Shown: positions 33,700 to 42,200 of the stretch, piece by piece | Numbering within the stretch: position 1 is the stretch's first letter | Layout: each line of letters starts with the position of its first letter | Assembly: GCA_014859655.1 (NCBI GenBank) | Contig: JACUTT010000015.1 | Coordinates: 1-45,524 of the forward strand | Direction: 5' to 3' | From: Campylobacterales bacterium | GTDB lineage: Bacteria; Campylobacterota; Campylobacteria; Campylobacterales; Sulfurimonadaceae | Length of the DNA stretch: 45,524 nt | Program-made: the position numbers and the translations under genes | Notes under the pieces: model-generated | What the model saw: the letters and a program-made list of their open reading frames with translations, nothing else | Told to the model about the DNA's origin: nothing | The model's database searches: none

Positions 33700-34546
33700 G
33701 ACGGAGCTCTGCGTCTCGCAGGCCAGGGCACTTTTCCCGCATCTAAATATCCTCTCTCTGCAGCCGACGCATGAGGGCGTTATCGATACGACCTATATCC
33801 TTGAAACGCCAGGCGAAAACTATATCCTCAAAAAATATGAGCGTGCGCTCAAAGAGCAGAGAGAAGAGGAGGCAAGGCTCCTTAAGCATCTGCGTGCCCA
33901 TGGGCTGAATGTCCCTGTTCATCTGGACAGCTCTGATGAGTGGCAGCTTTTCAGCTATCTCAAAGGCCATACGCCAAAGAGACCGAACCTTTCGCAGCTG
34001 AGATCTCTGGGCGCTTTTCTGGGAAAGATGCACGCGCTTACCAGGGGGAAAAAGGCTTCTTTCACTCCCTTTGAGAAAAGCAGCTTCATTAAGGCAGTTG
34101 GGAAGCTGCGCCGGCACGACCTTCTGCTTGCCAAACGGCTCAATCCCCTGCTCTATTTTGAGCAGCGCTTCGACGGCATTATCCACGCCGACCTTTTTCC
34201 CGACAATGCGAAATTTGACGCTCTGCGGATCGGGGTCTTTGATTTTATCGAAGCGGGAAACGGGAGCTTTGCTTTTGACGCGGGGGTCACGGCGATGAGC
34301 TGGATTTCAACACACAGACAGCTCAGCCGATCAAAACTGCAGCTCTTTTTAAACGCCTATAACCAAAATGCACCCTGCAAACTGACCCTGGACCTTCTCT
34401 TGACACAGATGCAGAGTGCCTCCCTTGTCTATGCCCTGCAAAGACGCCTCAATGACGGGCATGATCTAAGCCATAAGCCGATGCTGCGCAAGCACTCCGG
34501 CATCAGACGCTTCAGAAAAGATATTTTAAAAAGAGCCAGGCTGTAA
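33689..34546 (+). CDS. APH/choline-kinase-fold phosphotransferase, candidate L-threonine (or serine) kinase
   Basis: The 285-residue protein has the aminoglycoside-phosphotransferase kinase fold like homoserine kinase ThrB type II. An ATP-binding N-lobe (EGVIDTTYILETPGENYILKKY) is followed by the catalytic loop HADLFPDN (166-173) and metal-binding Asp185 in VFDFIEAG. It starts with GTG inside the end of the Cys-rich gene, so it is part of the B12 operon, and it runs into cbiB tail to tail with 35 bases overlapping. CobD needs L-threonine phosphate (or serine phosphate), and no PduX-type GHMP kinase is seen here. This protein is the natural candidate to make it. That function is inference; homoserine or ethanolamine are alternatives. 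Confidence 0.75.
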   Translation: MGIKTELCVSQARALFPHLNILSLQPTHEGVIDTTYILETPGENYILKKYERALKEQREEEARLLKHLRAHGLNVPVHLDSSDEWQLFSYLKGHTPKRPNLSQLRSLGAFLGKMHALTRGKKASFTPFEKSSFIKAVGKLRRHDLLLAKRLNPLLYFEQRFDGIIHADLFPDNAKFDALRIGVFDFIEAGNGSFAFDAGVTAMSWISTHRQLSRSKLQLFLNAYNQNAPCKLTLDLLLTQMQSASLVYALQRRLNDGHDLSHKPMLRKHSGIRRFRKDILKRARL

Positions 34547-35420
34547 ATATGCAGAGCAAAATCAGCAGGTCTATGCCTGTGCGCATGCCGAGCGCCTTGA
34601 ACAGGTCCTCCTTCTCTATCTCTTCTCTGCCATGCCCGAAATAGGCCTTGGGCTGGAGCTTTCCGAAATAAAAAGTCGGCCCGCCGAGCCTCACCCCTAC
34701 GGCCATCGCCATCGCCGTTATAGGGTGTCCCGCATTGGGGCTGGAGTGTTCTCTGCCCTGGGTGTAAAAGGAGAGAAGAGCTCTCTGCCGCCCCAGCAGC
34801 ATGATCATCATAGCCGTCAGACGCGAAGGGATAAGATTGGCCGCGTCATCCAGGCGGGCCGAGACCTTTCCGAACTTCTCATACCTCTCGTTTCTATAGC
34901 CGACCATAGAGTCCAGAGTATTGACCGCCTTGTAGAGGATGATCCCCGGCAGACCGAAAAGAAGAAGGTAAAAAAGCGGCGCCACCACCGCGTCACTCAG
35001 GTTCTCCGCATAGGTCTCTATGCCCGCCTTGTATACCTCGCTCTCACTGAGCCCGGAAGTGTCCCGGCTGACGAGCATTTTCAGCTTCTCTCTAGGCTCT
35101 TTCGCCCCGATCAGCTCGGCCACCGCGTCATAGAGCATCCGGTGCGCCAAAAACATCGAGGCCAAAAAAGAGCTCAATGCCATCTGCAGATACCAGGGCA
35201 GCAGCGCAAGAAGGGAAACGGCCAGCAAAGAGGCCGAGCCGCTTAGAAGAAGGATAAAGAGCGTCAGCAGAACTCCTCTGAAAATGCTGTCTGCATAAAA
35301 ATGCTTCTCGAACCAGCTTATCGCCTCGCCGATAAGGATGACCGGATGCTTGACAAAGCTAAACTCCCCAAAGAGCCGGTCCAGCAGGTAGGCAAAAAAA
35401 GAAATGGCAAGATTACTCAA
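34512..35420 (-). CDS. cbiB: Adenosylcobinamide-phosphate synthase
   Basis: The 302-residue inner-membrane protein attaches aminopropanol phosphate (or ethanolamine phosphate) to adenosylcobyric acid. CbiB landmarks are LLDRLFGEFSFVKHPVILIG, VSRDTSGLSESEVYKAGIET, ENLSDAVVAPLFYLLLFGLPG, YKAVNTLDSMVGYRNERYE and SPNAGHPITAMAMAVGVRLGG. The TTG start overlaps the cobQ stop by eight bases and AAGG lies seven bases upstream. Its 3' end overlaps that of the convergent kinase gene by 35 bases. Confidence 0.95.
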   Translation of the reverse strand: MSNLAISFFAYLLDRLFGEFSFVKHPVILIGEAISWFEKHFYADSIFRGVLLTLFILLLSGSASLLAVSLLALLPWYLQMALSSFLASMFLAHRMLYDAVAELIGAKEPREKLKMLVSRDTSGLSESEVYKAGIETYAENLSDAVVAPLFYLLLFGLPGIILYKAVNTLDSMVGYRNERYEKFGKVSARLDDAANLIPSRLTAMMIMLLGRQRALLSFYTQGREHSSPNAGHPITAMAMAVGVRLGGPTFYFGKLQPKAYFGHGREEIEKEDLFKALGMRTGIDLLILLCIFTAWLFLKYLF

Positions 35421-36801
35421 TCAGTGCCTTCATCAGCCTGTCCATATCCATGTTCTCCTCCACATGCGCCGCAAAGCTTCGGATGCTTTCTTCCTTGTAG
35501 GCTTGAAAGTCGAAACCTCTGTAGGCGGGATTGATCTGCGAAAAAAGCATCTTCCTGAAATCATTGTTATCAAATATTCCGTGTACGAAGGTGCCGTAGA
35601 CCTTCTCTTTTTGCGCCCAGAGAGGCTCCGCCATCCCGTTATGGATCTCATACCCCTCGATCTGCAGACCGAAGAGGGAGTAGACTCCTTTTTTCACGCG
35701 CTTCTCTCTCTCGAAACAGACCTCGCCTTTTAAAAATCCAAGCCCTTTGACGCTCGCAGGCTCGTCCGATTCGATCCCCTCTGTGTCCGAGATCGTCTCA
35801 AACATCATCTGATACCCCCCGCAGATCGCCGCTATGGGCTTGCCCGATTCTTTCAAAAAGGTGTCAAATCCCTGTTTTTTCAGCCACTCCAGGTCGTTCA
35901 TCGTCCGTTTCGTCCCCGGAAGGATAAGAAGATCGCACTGCTGCGCCTCGTGCAGGCTTTTGATAAAGCGCAGATCGATCTGCCTGTCGGCGACAAGCGG
36001 CTCGAAGTCCGTAAAGTTGCTGATATGGGGGAAATGGAGCACGCCTACGGTGATGATGCTCTGACTGACGTCCTGCGTGTAGTTCAGAAGCGACTGCGAA
36101 TCCTCAAAACCGAGGTTGAAACTTTTGTAGGGGATGACGCCCAGAACGGGGATGCCGAACTCCTTTTCGATGATCTCTCTCCCCGCGTCAAAGAGGCTCA
36201 TATCGCCTCTGAACTTGTTCACCAGCACGCCGACGACATTGGCCCTCAAAACCTCGGGAAGAAGGTTGTACACCCCCCAGATGGAGGCGAAGACCCCGCC
36301 TCTCTCTATGTCTGCGACAAGGACGATCTTTGTGCGAAACTCCGTAGAGATGTAGATGTTGCTCAGGTCTCTGCTCATCAGGTTGAGCTCGACTGGACTC
36401 CCCGCCCCCTCGGCGACGATACACGCAAACTCTGAGCGCAGGCGAAGAAAGGCCTCTTTAACGACAGGCTTTAGCGTCTGTATCTCATCATAATAATCCA
36501 GTACGCTCTTGATCCCTCGGCTCTGGCCGTTGATGATCAGCGAAGAGCTTTTTCCCTTTCCCGACTTAAGTAGGACCGGGTTCATATCGGAGCTGGTGGG
36601 CAAGCCGATGGACTCGGCCGCAAAGTACTGCGCCTGCGCGATCTCTCCGCCGCTGTCGCAGACCCTGGAGTTGTTGGATACATTCTGCGCCTTGAAAGGA
36701 GCCACCTTGATGCCCCGATGGTGCAGCAGATAAGTCAATGCGAAAGAGAGGGTTGACTTGCCGGCGTCCGAACTGGTCCCGAAGATACTAAGCGAGTGCA
36801 T
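35413..36801 (-). CDS. cobQ: Adenosylcobyric acid synthase (glutamine-hydrolysing)
   Basis: The 462-residue enzyme amidates four side chains of adenosylcobyrinic acid a,c-diamide. The N-terminal dethiobiotin-synthetase-like ATPase has P-loop GTSSDAGKST (8-17) and KAQNVSNNS. The C-terminal class-I-like glutamine amidotransferase has PGTKRTMNDL, nucleophile Cys in AAICGGYQMMFE and the late GIFDN region (TFVHGIFDN). It overlaps cobD by 14 bases. Its presence suggests that corrin amidation, and perhaps full corrin synthesis, is encoded elsewhere, or that imported cobyric precursors are finished. Confidence 0.95.
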   Translation of the reverse strand: MHSLSIFGTSSDAGKSTLSFALTYLLHHRGIKVAPFKAQNVSNNSRVCDSGGEIAQAQYFAAESIGLPTSSDMNPVLLKSGKGKSSSLIINGQSRGIKSVLDYYDEIQTLKPVVKEAFLRLRSEFACIVAEGAGSPVELNLMSRDLSNIYISTEFRTKIVLVADIERGGVFASIWGVYNLLPEVLRANVVGVLVNKFRGDMSLFDAGREIIEKEFGIPVLGVIPYKSFNLGFEDSQSLLNYTQDVSQSIITVGVLHFPHISNFTDFEPLVADRQIDLRFIKSLHEAQQCDLLILPGTKRTMNDLEWLKKQGFDTFLKESGKPIAAICGGYQMMFETISDTEGIESDEPASVKGLGFLKGEVCFEREKRVKKGVYSLFGLQIEGYEIHNGMAEPLWAQKEKVYGTFVHGIFDNNDFRKMLFSQINPAYRGFDFQAYKEESIRSFAAHVEENMDMDRLMKALIE

Positions 36802-37786
36802 CGAGTGCCTTTTTCAATAGATCCAAAGAGGCTCTCTCTTTGACGGCAAAGCGCAGATGCTCGTCTCCTAGAAAGTCGAAATTGCCGCATTGGCGCACAA
36901 GAAGCTTCTGCTTAAGGAGTTCGTCATAGATCCTCTGTGCCTGGGGCGATCTGACGAGAAAAAAGTTCGCACTGCCGGGGTAGATCTTGCTGAAAAGCCC
37001 GCTGCTTTGAAGTATTTCAAAGAGCATCTCCTTGTGTTTTAGATGCTCCTTCTGTGCTTTTGAGACAAAACCCTTCTCCTGCAGGCGCTCCGTCAAAAAG
37101 GCCGCGTCAAAGGAGGAGAGGGCCCATCTTGGGCTGCTGAGTCTTTGGATGTTCTTCTTGTTTGAGAAGAGCGCACCTATCCTTACCCCAGCGCAGGCGT
37201 GAAACTTTGTAAATGAGTGGATGATGTAGAGCCTTTTACAGCTCCTGATCTTTTCTCTGAAAGAGGGAAGGTTCTCAAACTCCACAAAGGACTCGTCCAG
37301 CACTATCGTACACTTCTGTTTTTCCCAGATCGCAAACAGGGCCTTCAGATCGTAAAATTTGCCCTCGGGAGTAGAAGGGTTGACAAAAACGACGATGGAG
37401 CCTTTTTTCGGTTTTTTGTAGAGTTCTTTAAAGCGGTTGATCTTGCTGATTTTTTTGGACGCTGCAAGGGCAGCCGTCTCATACTCGCCATACAGCGGCG
37501 CATACAATACGACATTCTTTTCCTTCAGGCTTCTGAAGAGTTCGAAGATGGCCGCCGTCGCCCCGTTGAAAAGCGCCATCTCTCTCTTTTTTACCCCATA
37601 TTTTTTCGATATTGCCGCTTTGAGGGAGCTATAGGAGGGGTCTGCGTATTTAAGGATCATCTCCTGCGTCGGTATTATCTCTGTTTTGGGATGAAAGGCA
37701 TTGATGTTGGAGGAGAAGTCGACGATCTCTTCGCTTTTACAGCCGAGTTTTTTTGAAATCTTGTAGATATTTCCGCCGTGCTTCAT
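36788..37786 (-). CDS. cobD: Threonine-phosphate decarboxylase (aminotransferase fold)
   Basis: The 332-residue PLP enzyme is of the CobD family, which decarboxylates L-threonine O-3-phosphate to aminopropanol phosphate. The family opening KHGGNIYKISKKLG is present, as are IVDFSSNINAF, FNGATAAIFELF and the PLP lysine Lys194 in HSFTKFHACAGVRIG. Related CobDs of Sulfurospirillum act on serine phosphate and make ethanolamine phosphate for norcobamides, so the preferred substrate here is open. It heads a cobD-cobQ-cbiB operon, divergent from bluB. Confidence 0.92.
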   Translation of the reverse strand: MKHGGNIYKISKKLGCKSEEIVDFSSNINAFHPKTEIIPTQEMILKYADPSYSSLKAAISKKYGVKKREMALFNGATAAIFELFRSLKEKNVVLYAPLYGEYETAALAASKKISKINRFKELYKKPKKGSIVVFVNPSTPEGKFYDLKALFAIWEKQKCTIVLDESFVEFENLPSFREKIRSCKRLYIIHSFTKFHACAGVRIGALFSNKKNIQRLSSPRWALSSFDAAFLTERLQEKGFVSKAQKEHLKHKEMLFEILQSSGLFSKIYPGSANFFLVRSPQAQRIYDELLKQKLLVRQCGNFDFLGDEHLRFAVKERASLDLLKKALDALA

Positions 37787-37821
37787 CTGAACTCTTCGTG
37801 TAAAAATTTTACGAAATTATC

Positions 37822-37850
37822 GCATAACTTTTCTGCCATAGGGGTTATGC
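37822..37850. promoter_or_regulatory. Inverted repeat between cobD and bluB
   Basis: GCATAAC (37822-37828) and GTTATGC (37844-37850) are perfect complements spaced by 15 bases, midway in the 101-base divergent gap. It could be an operator for both promoters. A near-palindrome GTAAAAATTTTAC lies beside it on the cobD side (37800-37812), and TAAAAT for bluB follows at about 37863-37868. Confidence 0.45.
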
Positions 37851-37887
37851 AAGAAGCCTATTGTAAAATACGCCAAAAAGCATTCCC

Positions 37888-38541
37888 ATGAACTTTACGC
37901 CCGGCGACACCCAGACACTTTTAGACATTATGCGTTCCCGTCGGGACGTCAGAGGCAAGAGCTTTTTGGCCACGCCCCTTGAAGAGGAGAAGATCGAACT
38001 GATCTTGCAAGCAGCCCTTGCCGCACCCTCGGTAGGCTATTCCCAGCCGTGGGAGTTCATCCTGATCGATGATGAAACCATCAAAGAAAAGATCCATAAA
38101 AACTTCTGTTGTGAAAATGAAAAGGCCAAGGAAATCTTTGCCGAGAAGGAAAAATACAGGGAGCTGAAACTTGAAGGGATACGCGAAGCGCCCTTGAATA
38201 TCGCCGTGCTCTACTCCCCACAGAAAAAACCCGTATTGGGGACGACCTCGATGCAGAAGATGGGAGAGTACAGCGTTGTCTGCGCCATCGAAAACATGTG
38301 GCTGATGGCAAGGAGCTTGGATATCGGGATGGGCTGGGTCAGCATCCTAAATGAGAAGTCTGTGTTAAATACGCTCAAAGCTCCCCCGCAGAAACAGCTC
38401 ATCGCCTACCTCTGCCTGGGTTATGTCTCTTCCTTCGCATCTGAGCCGGAACTGAAGACGCTTAAATGGGAGAAAGAGAAGCAACGCAGCGAGCTTCTCC
38501 ACCGCAACCGCTACAACAACTCCTCTTCATCTAAGCCATAG
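37888..38541 (+). CDS. bluB: 5,6-dimethylbenzimidazole synthase
   Basis: The 217-residue flavoenzyme is of the nitroreductase fold and uses O2 to break reduced FMN into dimethylbenzimidazole, the lower ligand of true B12. BluB landmarks are SRRDVRGKSF with the conserved Asp20, APSVGYSQPWEF, AIENMWLMARSLDIGMGWVSIL with Ser152, and the FMN-contacting Arg cluster at the start. It argues for DMB-cobalamin, not norpseudocobalamin, and for at least micro-oxic life. The ATG has no clear ribosome-binding site. It completes the gene set on its left. Confidence 0.92.
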   Translation: MNFTPGDTQTLLDIMRSRRDVRGKSFLATPLEEEKIELILQAALAAPSVGYSQPWEFILIDDETIKEKIHKNFCCENEKAKEIFAEKEKYRELKLEGIREAPLNIAVLYSPQKKPVLGTTSMQKMGEYSVVCAIENMWLMARSLDIGMGWVSILNEKSVLNTLKAPPQKQLIAYLCLGYVSSFASEPELKTLKWEKEKQRSELLHRNRYNNSSSSKP

Positions 38542-38550
38542 ACCTCCTCC

Positions 38551-38588
38551 AGAGTTAAAATCAAAAAAATTTAAAACTCTTTATTTTT
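38551..38588 (+). terminator. AT-rich terminator-like hairpin after bluB
   Basis: AGAGTT (38551-38556) and AACTCT (38575-38580) pair, with AAA/TTT inside, and TTATTTTT follows directly. It begins nine bases past the bluB stop. The low GC makes it weak. Confidence 0.4.
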
Positions 38589-38665
38589 CAATCAATGTGT
38601 GCTACTATTAAAATTATAATTCAATGTTTACGTTGATTTATATTACTATATTAAAGGAGTTTGCA

Positions 38666-39088
38666 ATGTTGCTAACACGCTATCAGCCCTTCAATGAGTT
38701 TAGAGATATCACCAGCCGATTCAACACGCTTTTGAGCGGGCTTAATGAGGAGTCTGATTGTTTCAGACCGATCGTTAACACGCGCGAGGGGGAGTTCGCC
38801 TACCATATCGATGTCGATCTGCCCGGTGTCAAAAAAGAGGACATCAAGATCGATGTCACCGGCAACCGCCTCACCATGACAGGCGAGCGCCACCACAAAA
38901 AAGAGCTCAAAGAGAAGGATTACCGCCGCATCGAATCCTCTTTCGGGAAGTTTGAGCGCAGCTTTACCCTCCCGGATGATGCCGATGTGGAAAACATCAC
39001 CGCGGCAAACAAAGACGGGGTACTTGAAGTCATCATTCCCAAGCTAAAAACCGAGCCCAAAGGGATCAAGCAGATCCCCGTCAAATAA
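38666..39088 (+). CDS. Small heat-shock protein, Hsp20/alpha-crystallin family
   Basis: The 140-residue chaperone has the alpha-crystallin core: VDLPGVKKEDIKIDVTGNRL, ERHHKKE, YRRIESSFGKFERSFTLPDD and the late ANKDGVLEVIIPKL. The C-terminal anchoring I-x-I/V type motif is KQIPVK. It holds unfolding proteins in the cytoplasm under stress. ATG at 38666 is chosen over 38624 because AAAGGAG lies seven bases before it. No CIRCE-type operator was found upstream. A clean hairpin follows the gene. Confidence 0.95.
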   Translation: MLLTRYQPFNEFRDITSRFNTLLSGLNEESDCFRPIVNTREGEFAYHIDVDLPGVKKEDIKIDVTGNRLTMTGERHHKKELKEKDYRRIESSFGKFERSFTLPDDADVENITAANKDGVLEVIIPKLKTEPKGIKQIPVK

Positions 39089-39098
39089 GAAGCAACAC

Positions 39099-39117
39099 GA
39101 GAGTCCAAACGACTCTC
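39099..39117 (+). terminator. Hairpin after the hsp20 gene
   Basis: GAGAGTC-CAAAC-GACTCTC is a perfect seven-pair stem with a five-base loop starting ten bases after the stop codon. There is no U tract, so it may be a weak terminator or an end-protecting structure. Confidence 0.45.
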
Positions 39118-39204
39118 TATGCTCCAAACCCCCGTTTTATGCGTCCCTCATCTCAACAATTTTCCAATTTGGCAGCGTTATAGTAGCACTTTAACCTCGC
39201 TCTT

Positions 39205-39254
39205 ATCCCCTTTGCGTTAGTCTGAAAGCTTTTAACAAATATCACAAAGGGGAT
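39205..39254 (+). promoter_or_regulatory. Inverted repeat that would hide the putA ribosome-binding site
   Basis: ATCCCCTTTG (39205-39214) is the exact complement of CAAAGGGGAT (39245-39254), which contains the AAGGGG ribosome-binding site ending a few bases before the putA ATG (39257). In the mRNA this ten-pair stem with a 30-base loop would block initiation. A TATAGT -10 candidate at 39179-39184 puts the start of transcription near 39191, so the whole stem would be in the leader. Confidence 0.6.
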
Positions 39255-39256
39255 CT

Positions 39257-42200
39257 ATGCCCATCACAACAGCGACATTCGAGAATGTAAAAACAGTTGC
39301 CGCCAGATGGCAGAGCGAGATAGAGCATACCCAGGGCAAGACTGAACAAAAGTTTCATGCCCTGATGGAACGGATGCTCAAAGACCCCATGAACAAGCTC
39401 TTTTTGATCGAGCTTTTGGATCAGAGCTTCCGCTCAAAGGAGAGCCGGCGCGTTGCAGAACAGCTGGAATATCTCTTTGACAAGTACGGCAAGACAGATG
39501 TGTTCAGCCCCTTTGAAGAGATGCTTGTCTGGCTCTTCCGGCATGCAGGCATCTATCTTCCCGATATCTCCGTTGCGCTTTTCATCCGCTACTTGCGAGA
39601 CGACATCAGCAACGTCGTCATCAAGGGCGAGGACTCTGCACTTTCGCGCCATCTCAGACTCCGACGCAAAGAGCATACCCGCGTCAACATCAACATCATC
39701 GGCGAGGCGGTTCTTGGCGAGCAGGAAGCAGCTGAACGCATCCAAAAGTACATTCGCGCCCTGCAAAACCCCGACATAGACTACCTCTCCGTCAAGATCT
39801 CGACCCTCTTTTCGCAGATCGTCCCGCTGGCGCACGACTACTCGGTCACCGAGATCTCGCACCGTCTACAGAAGATCTATGAAGCGGCGATGCAGCACAG
39901 TTTTGTTAATGCAGAGGGAAAAAGACAGCACAAGTTTGTCAACCTCGACATGGAAGAGTACCGCGATGTTCAGCTCACCCTTGATGTCTTTATGCAGACC
40001 CTTTCGCAGGAGCGTTTTCACGCTATGCATGCGGGCATTGTGCTTCAGGCCTACCTGCCCGACACCCTGAACCATCTCAAAAGACTCATCACCTGGGCAA
40101 AAGAGCGGGCAAAAAACGGGGGTGCTCCCATAAAGGTCCGCCTGGTCAAAGGCGCAAATCAGGAGATGGAACTCACCGAGGCAAGTCTGCGCGGCTGGCC
40201 CTGCGTCACCTACCTCAACAAGGCCGAGACAGACGCCAATTTCAAACTGCTTCTCGATCTTCTGCTATCACCCGAGGTGGCGCCTTATGTGCACACCGGG
40301 CTTGCTTCACACAACCTTTTTGACCATGCTCTGGGAATGGCGCTTGCGCGAGAACGTCATCTTGAAGCCTACTACACGGCGGAGATGCTAGAAGGAATGA
40401 GCGAAACGGCCTACCGCCTCTTAAAAAAAGAGAAGCTGCAGGTTATCTTATATGCCCCTACGGCAACGGCGGAGACCTTCACCAATGCCATCGCCTATCT
40501 GGTGCGCCGCTTCGACGAAAACACAGCCGAACAAAACTTTTTGCGCCACAGTTTTGGACTAAAAGTTGACTCGCCCGCCTGGGTAAAACTGGTCAAAAGC
40601 TATGATGATGCCCTGAAAATGCTGCCGCAGCTAAGGCTTGAACCTTATCGCAAACAAGACAGAAACGCAGAGGTGTACACCCAGCAAAGCGATCCGGACA
40701 CCTATCGCTTCGAGAATGAGAGCGATACCGATTTTGCCCTTCCCAAAAACCGCAGATGGGCCGAAGCAGTACGCGACACATGGAAAAATATCTCCGAAAA
40801 CGGCGGCTATCATGCCGACCCGGTAGTCGCCGGCAGAGCCCTTCATTCCGAACAGCGCACCGAAGTTCCGGACAAATCCCAATACCACAAGAAGGTAATC
40901 GTCGGAAGCTATAGCACGGCCTCCTCAGCCGATCTGGATGAGGCCGTACGGATTTCGCAGGCCGATCCCGACGGCTGGAGAACACTCGATGTGCCAAGCC
41001 GACAGAAGATACTGATGGATGTTGCCCAGGAGTTTAAAAAGAGCCGGGGCGACCTTATCGGGATTGCCGCTGCGGAAGTGGGAAAAGTCTTTACGGAGAC
41101 TGACGTAGAGGTCTCCGAAGCAATCGACTTTTTGAACTTCTATGCCGACAGCGTCAAGAAGATCTCAGCGCTTGAGGGCATACAGACCGAGGGAAAAGGG
41201 GTTGGTCTGGTTGTCAGCCCCTGGAACTTCCCTATCGCCATCCCCGTGGGCGGAATAGCGGCCGCTCTGGCTTCGGGAAATACCGTCATCCTTAAACCCT
41301 CCTCCAATGCCGTGCTCTGTGCCCAGCGCCTCTGCGAGTGTTTTTGGGAGGGTGGTGTCAGCCGAAACACCCTGCAGTTCGTTCCCTCAAGTGGCGCACT
41401 GGCCGGGGAGAAGCTCATTCCCAATCCTGCTATCGATTTTGTGATCTTTACCGGAGGCGAAGAGACGGCCTATACAATGATACAGAGCCGTCCAGAGATC
41501 CATATCAGCGCCGAGACCGGCGGGAAGAACGCGACGATCGTCACTTCCCTGGCCGACCGCGACCAGGCGGTAAAAAATGTCGTCGCCTCCGCCTTCAATA
41601 ACTCCGGGCAGAAGTGTTCGGCGACTTCGCTGCTTGTCCTTGAAAAAGAGCTCTACGAAGACGAGGCCTTCAAGCGGATGCTCATCGACGCGAGCGCATC
41701 GCTCGAGGTCGGCTCGGTCTGGGAGTTCAAAAACCGTATCGGCTCATTAGTCGCTGCACCTTCGGGCAACCTTAAGCATTCACTTGCCCTGCTGGATGAA
41801 AACGAAAGCTGGGCAATTGCCCCCTCTTACGCCGACAACAGCAACCCTTACATGCTAAAACCCTCTATACGCTGGGGAACAAAAAAGGGCGACTTTTGCC
41901 ATATGAACGAGCTCTTCGGTCCCGTATTGAGCGTTCTCTGCGCCAATGACCTTGAAGAAGCGATAGCGATCGTCAACGCGACAGGCTACGGGCTTACCTC
42001 CGGCCTGGAGAGTCTGGACGAACGCGAGCAGGCGCTGTGGAAAGAACGTATCCTTGCGGGAAACCTCTACATCAACCGCATGACGACAGGGGCCATCGTA
42101 CGCCGCCAGCCCTTCGGAGGCATGCGGAAGTCGGCCATAGGCAGCGGCAAAAAAGCGGGCGGATTCAACTACGTAGCGCAGTTTATGAAGATAGAGCATG

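Noticed and set aside
38581-38665. CIRCE or other heat-shock operator before hsp20
   Set aside because: No TTAGCACTC-N9-GAGTGCTAA dyad or ROSE-like element was found; the leader is simply AT-rich.
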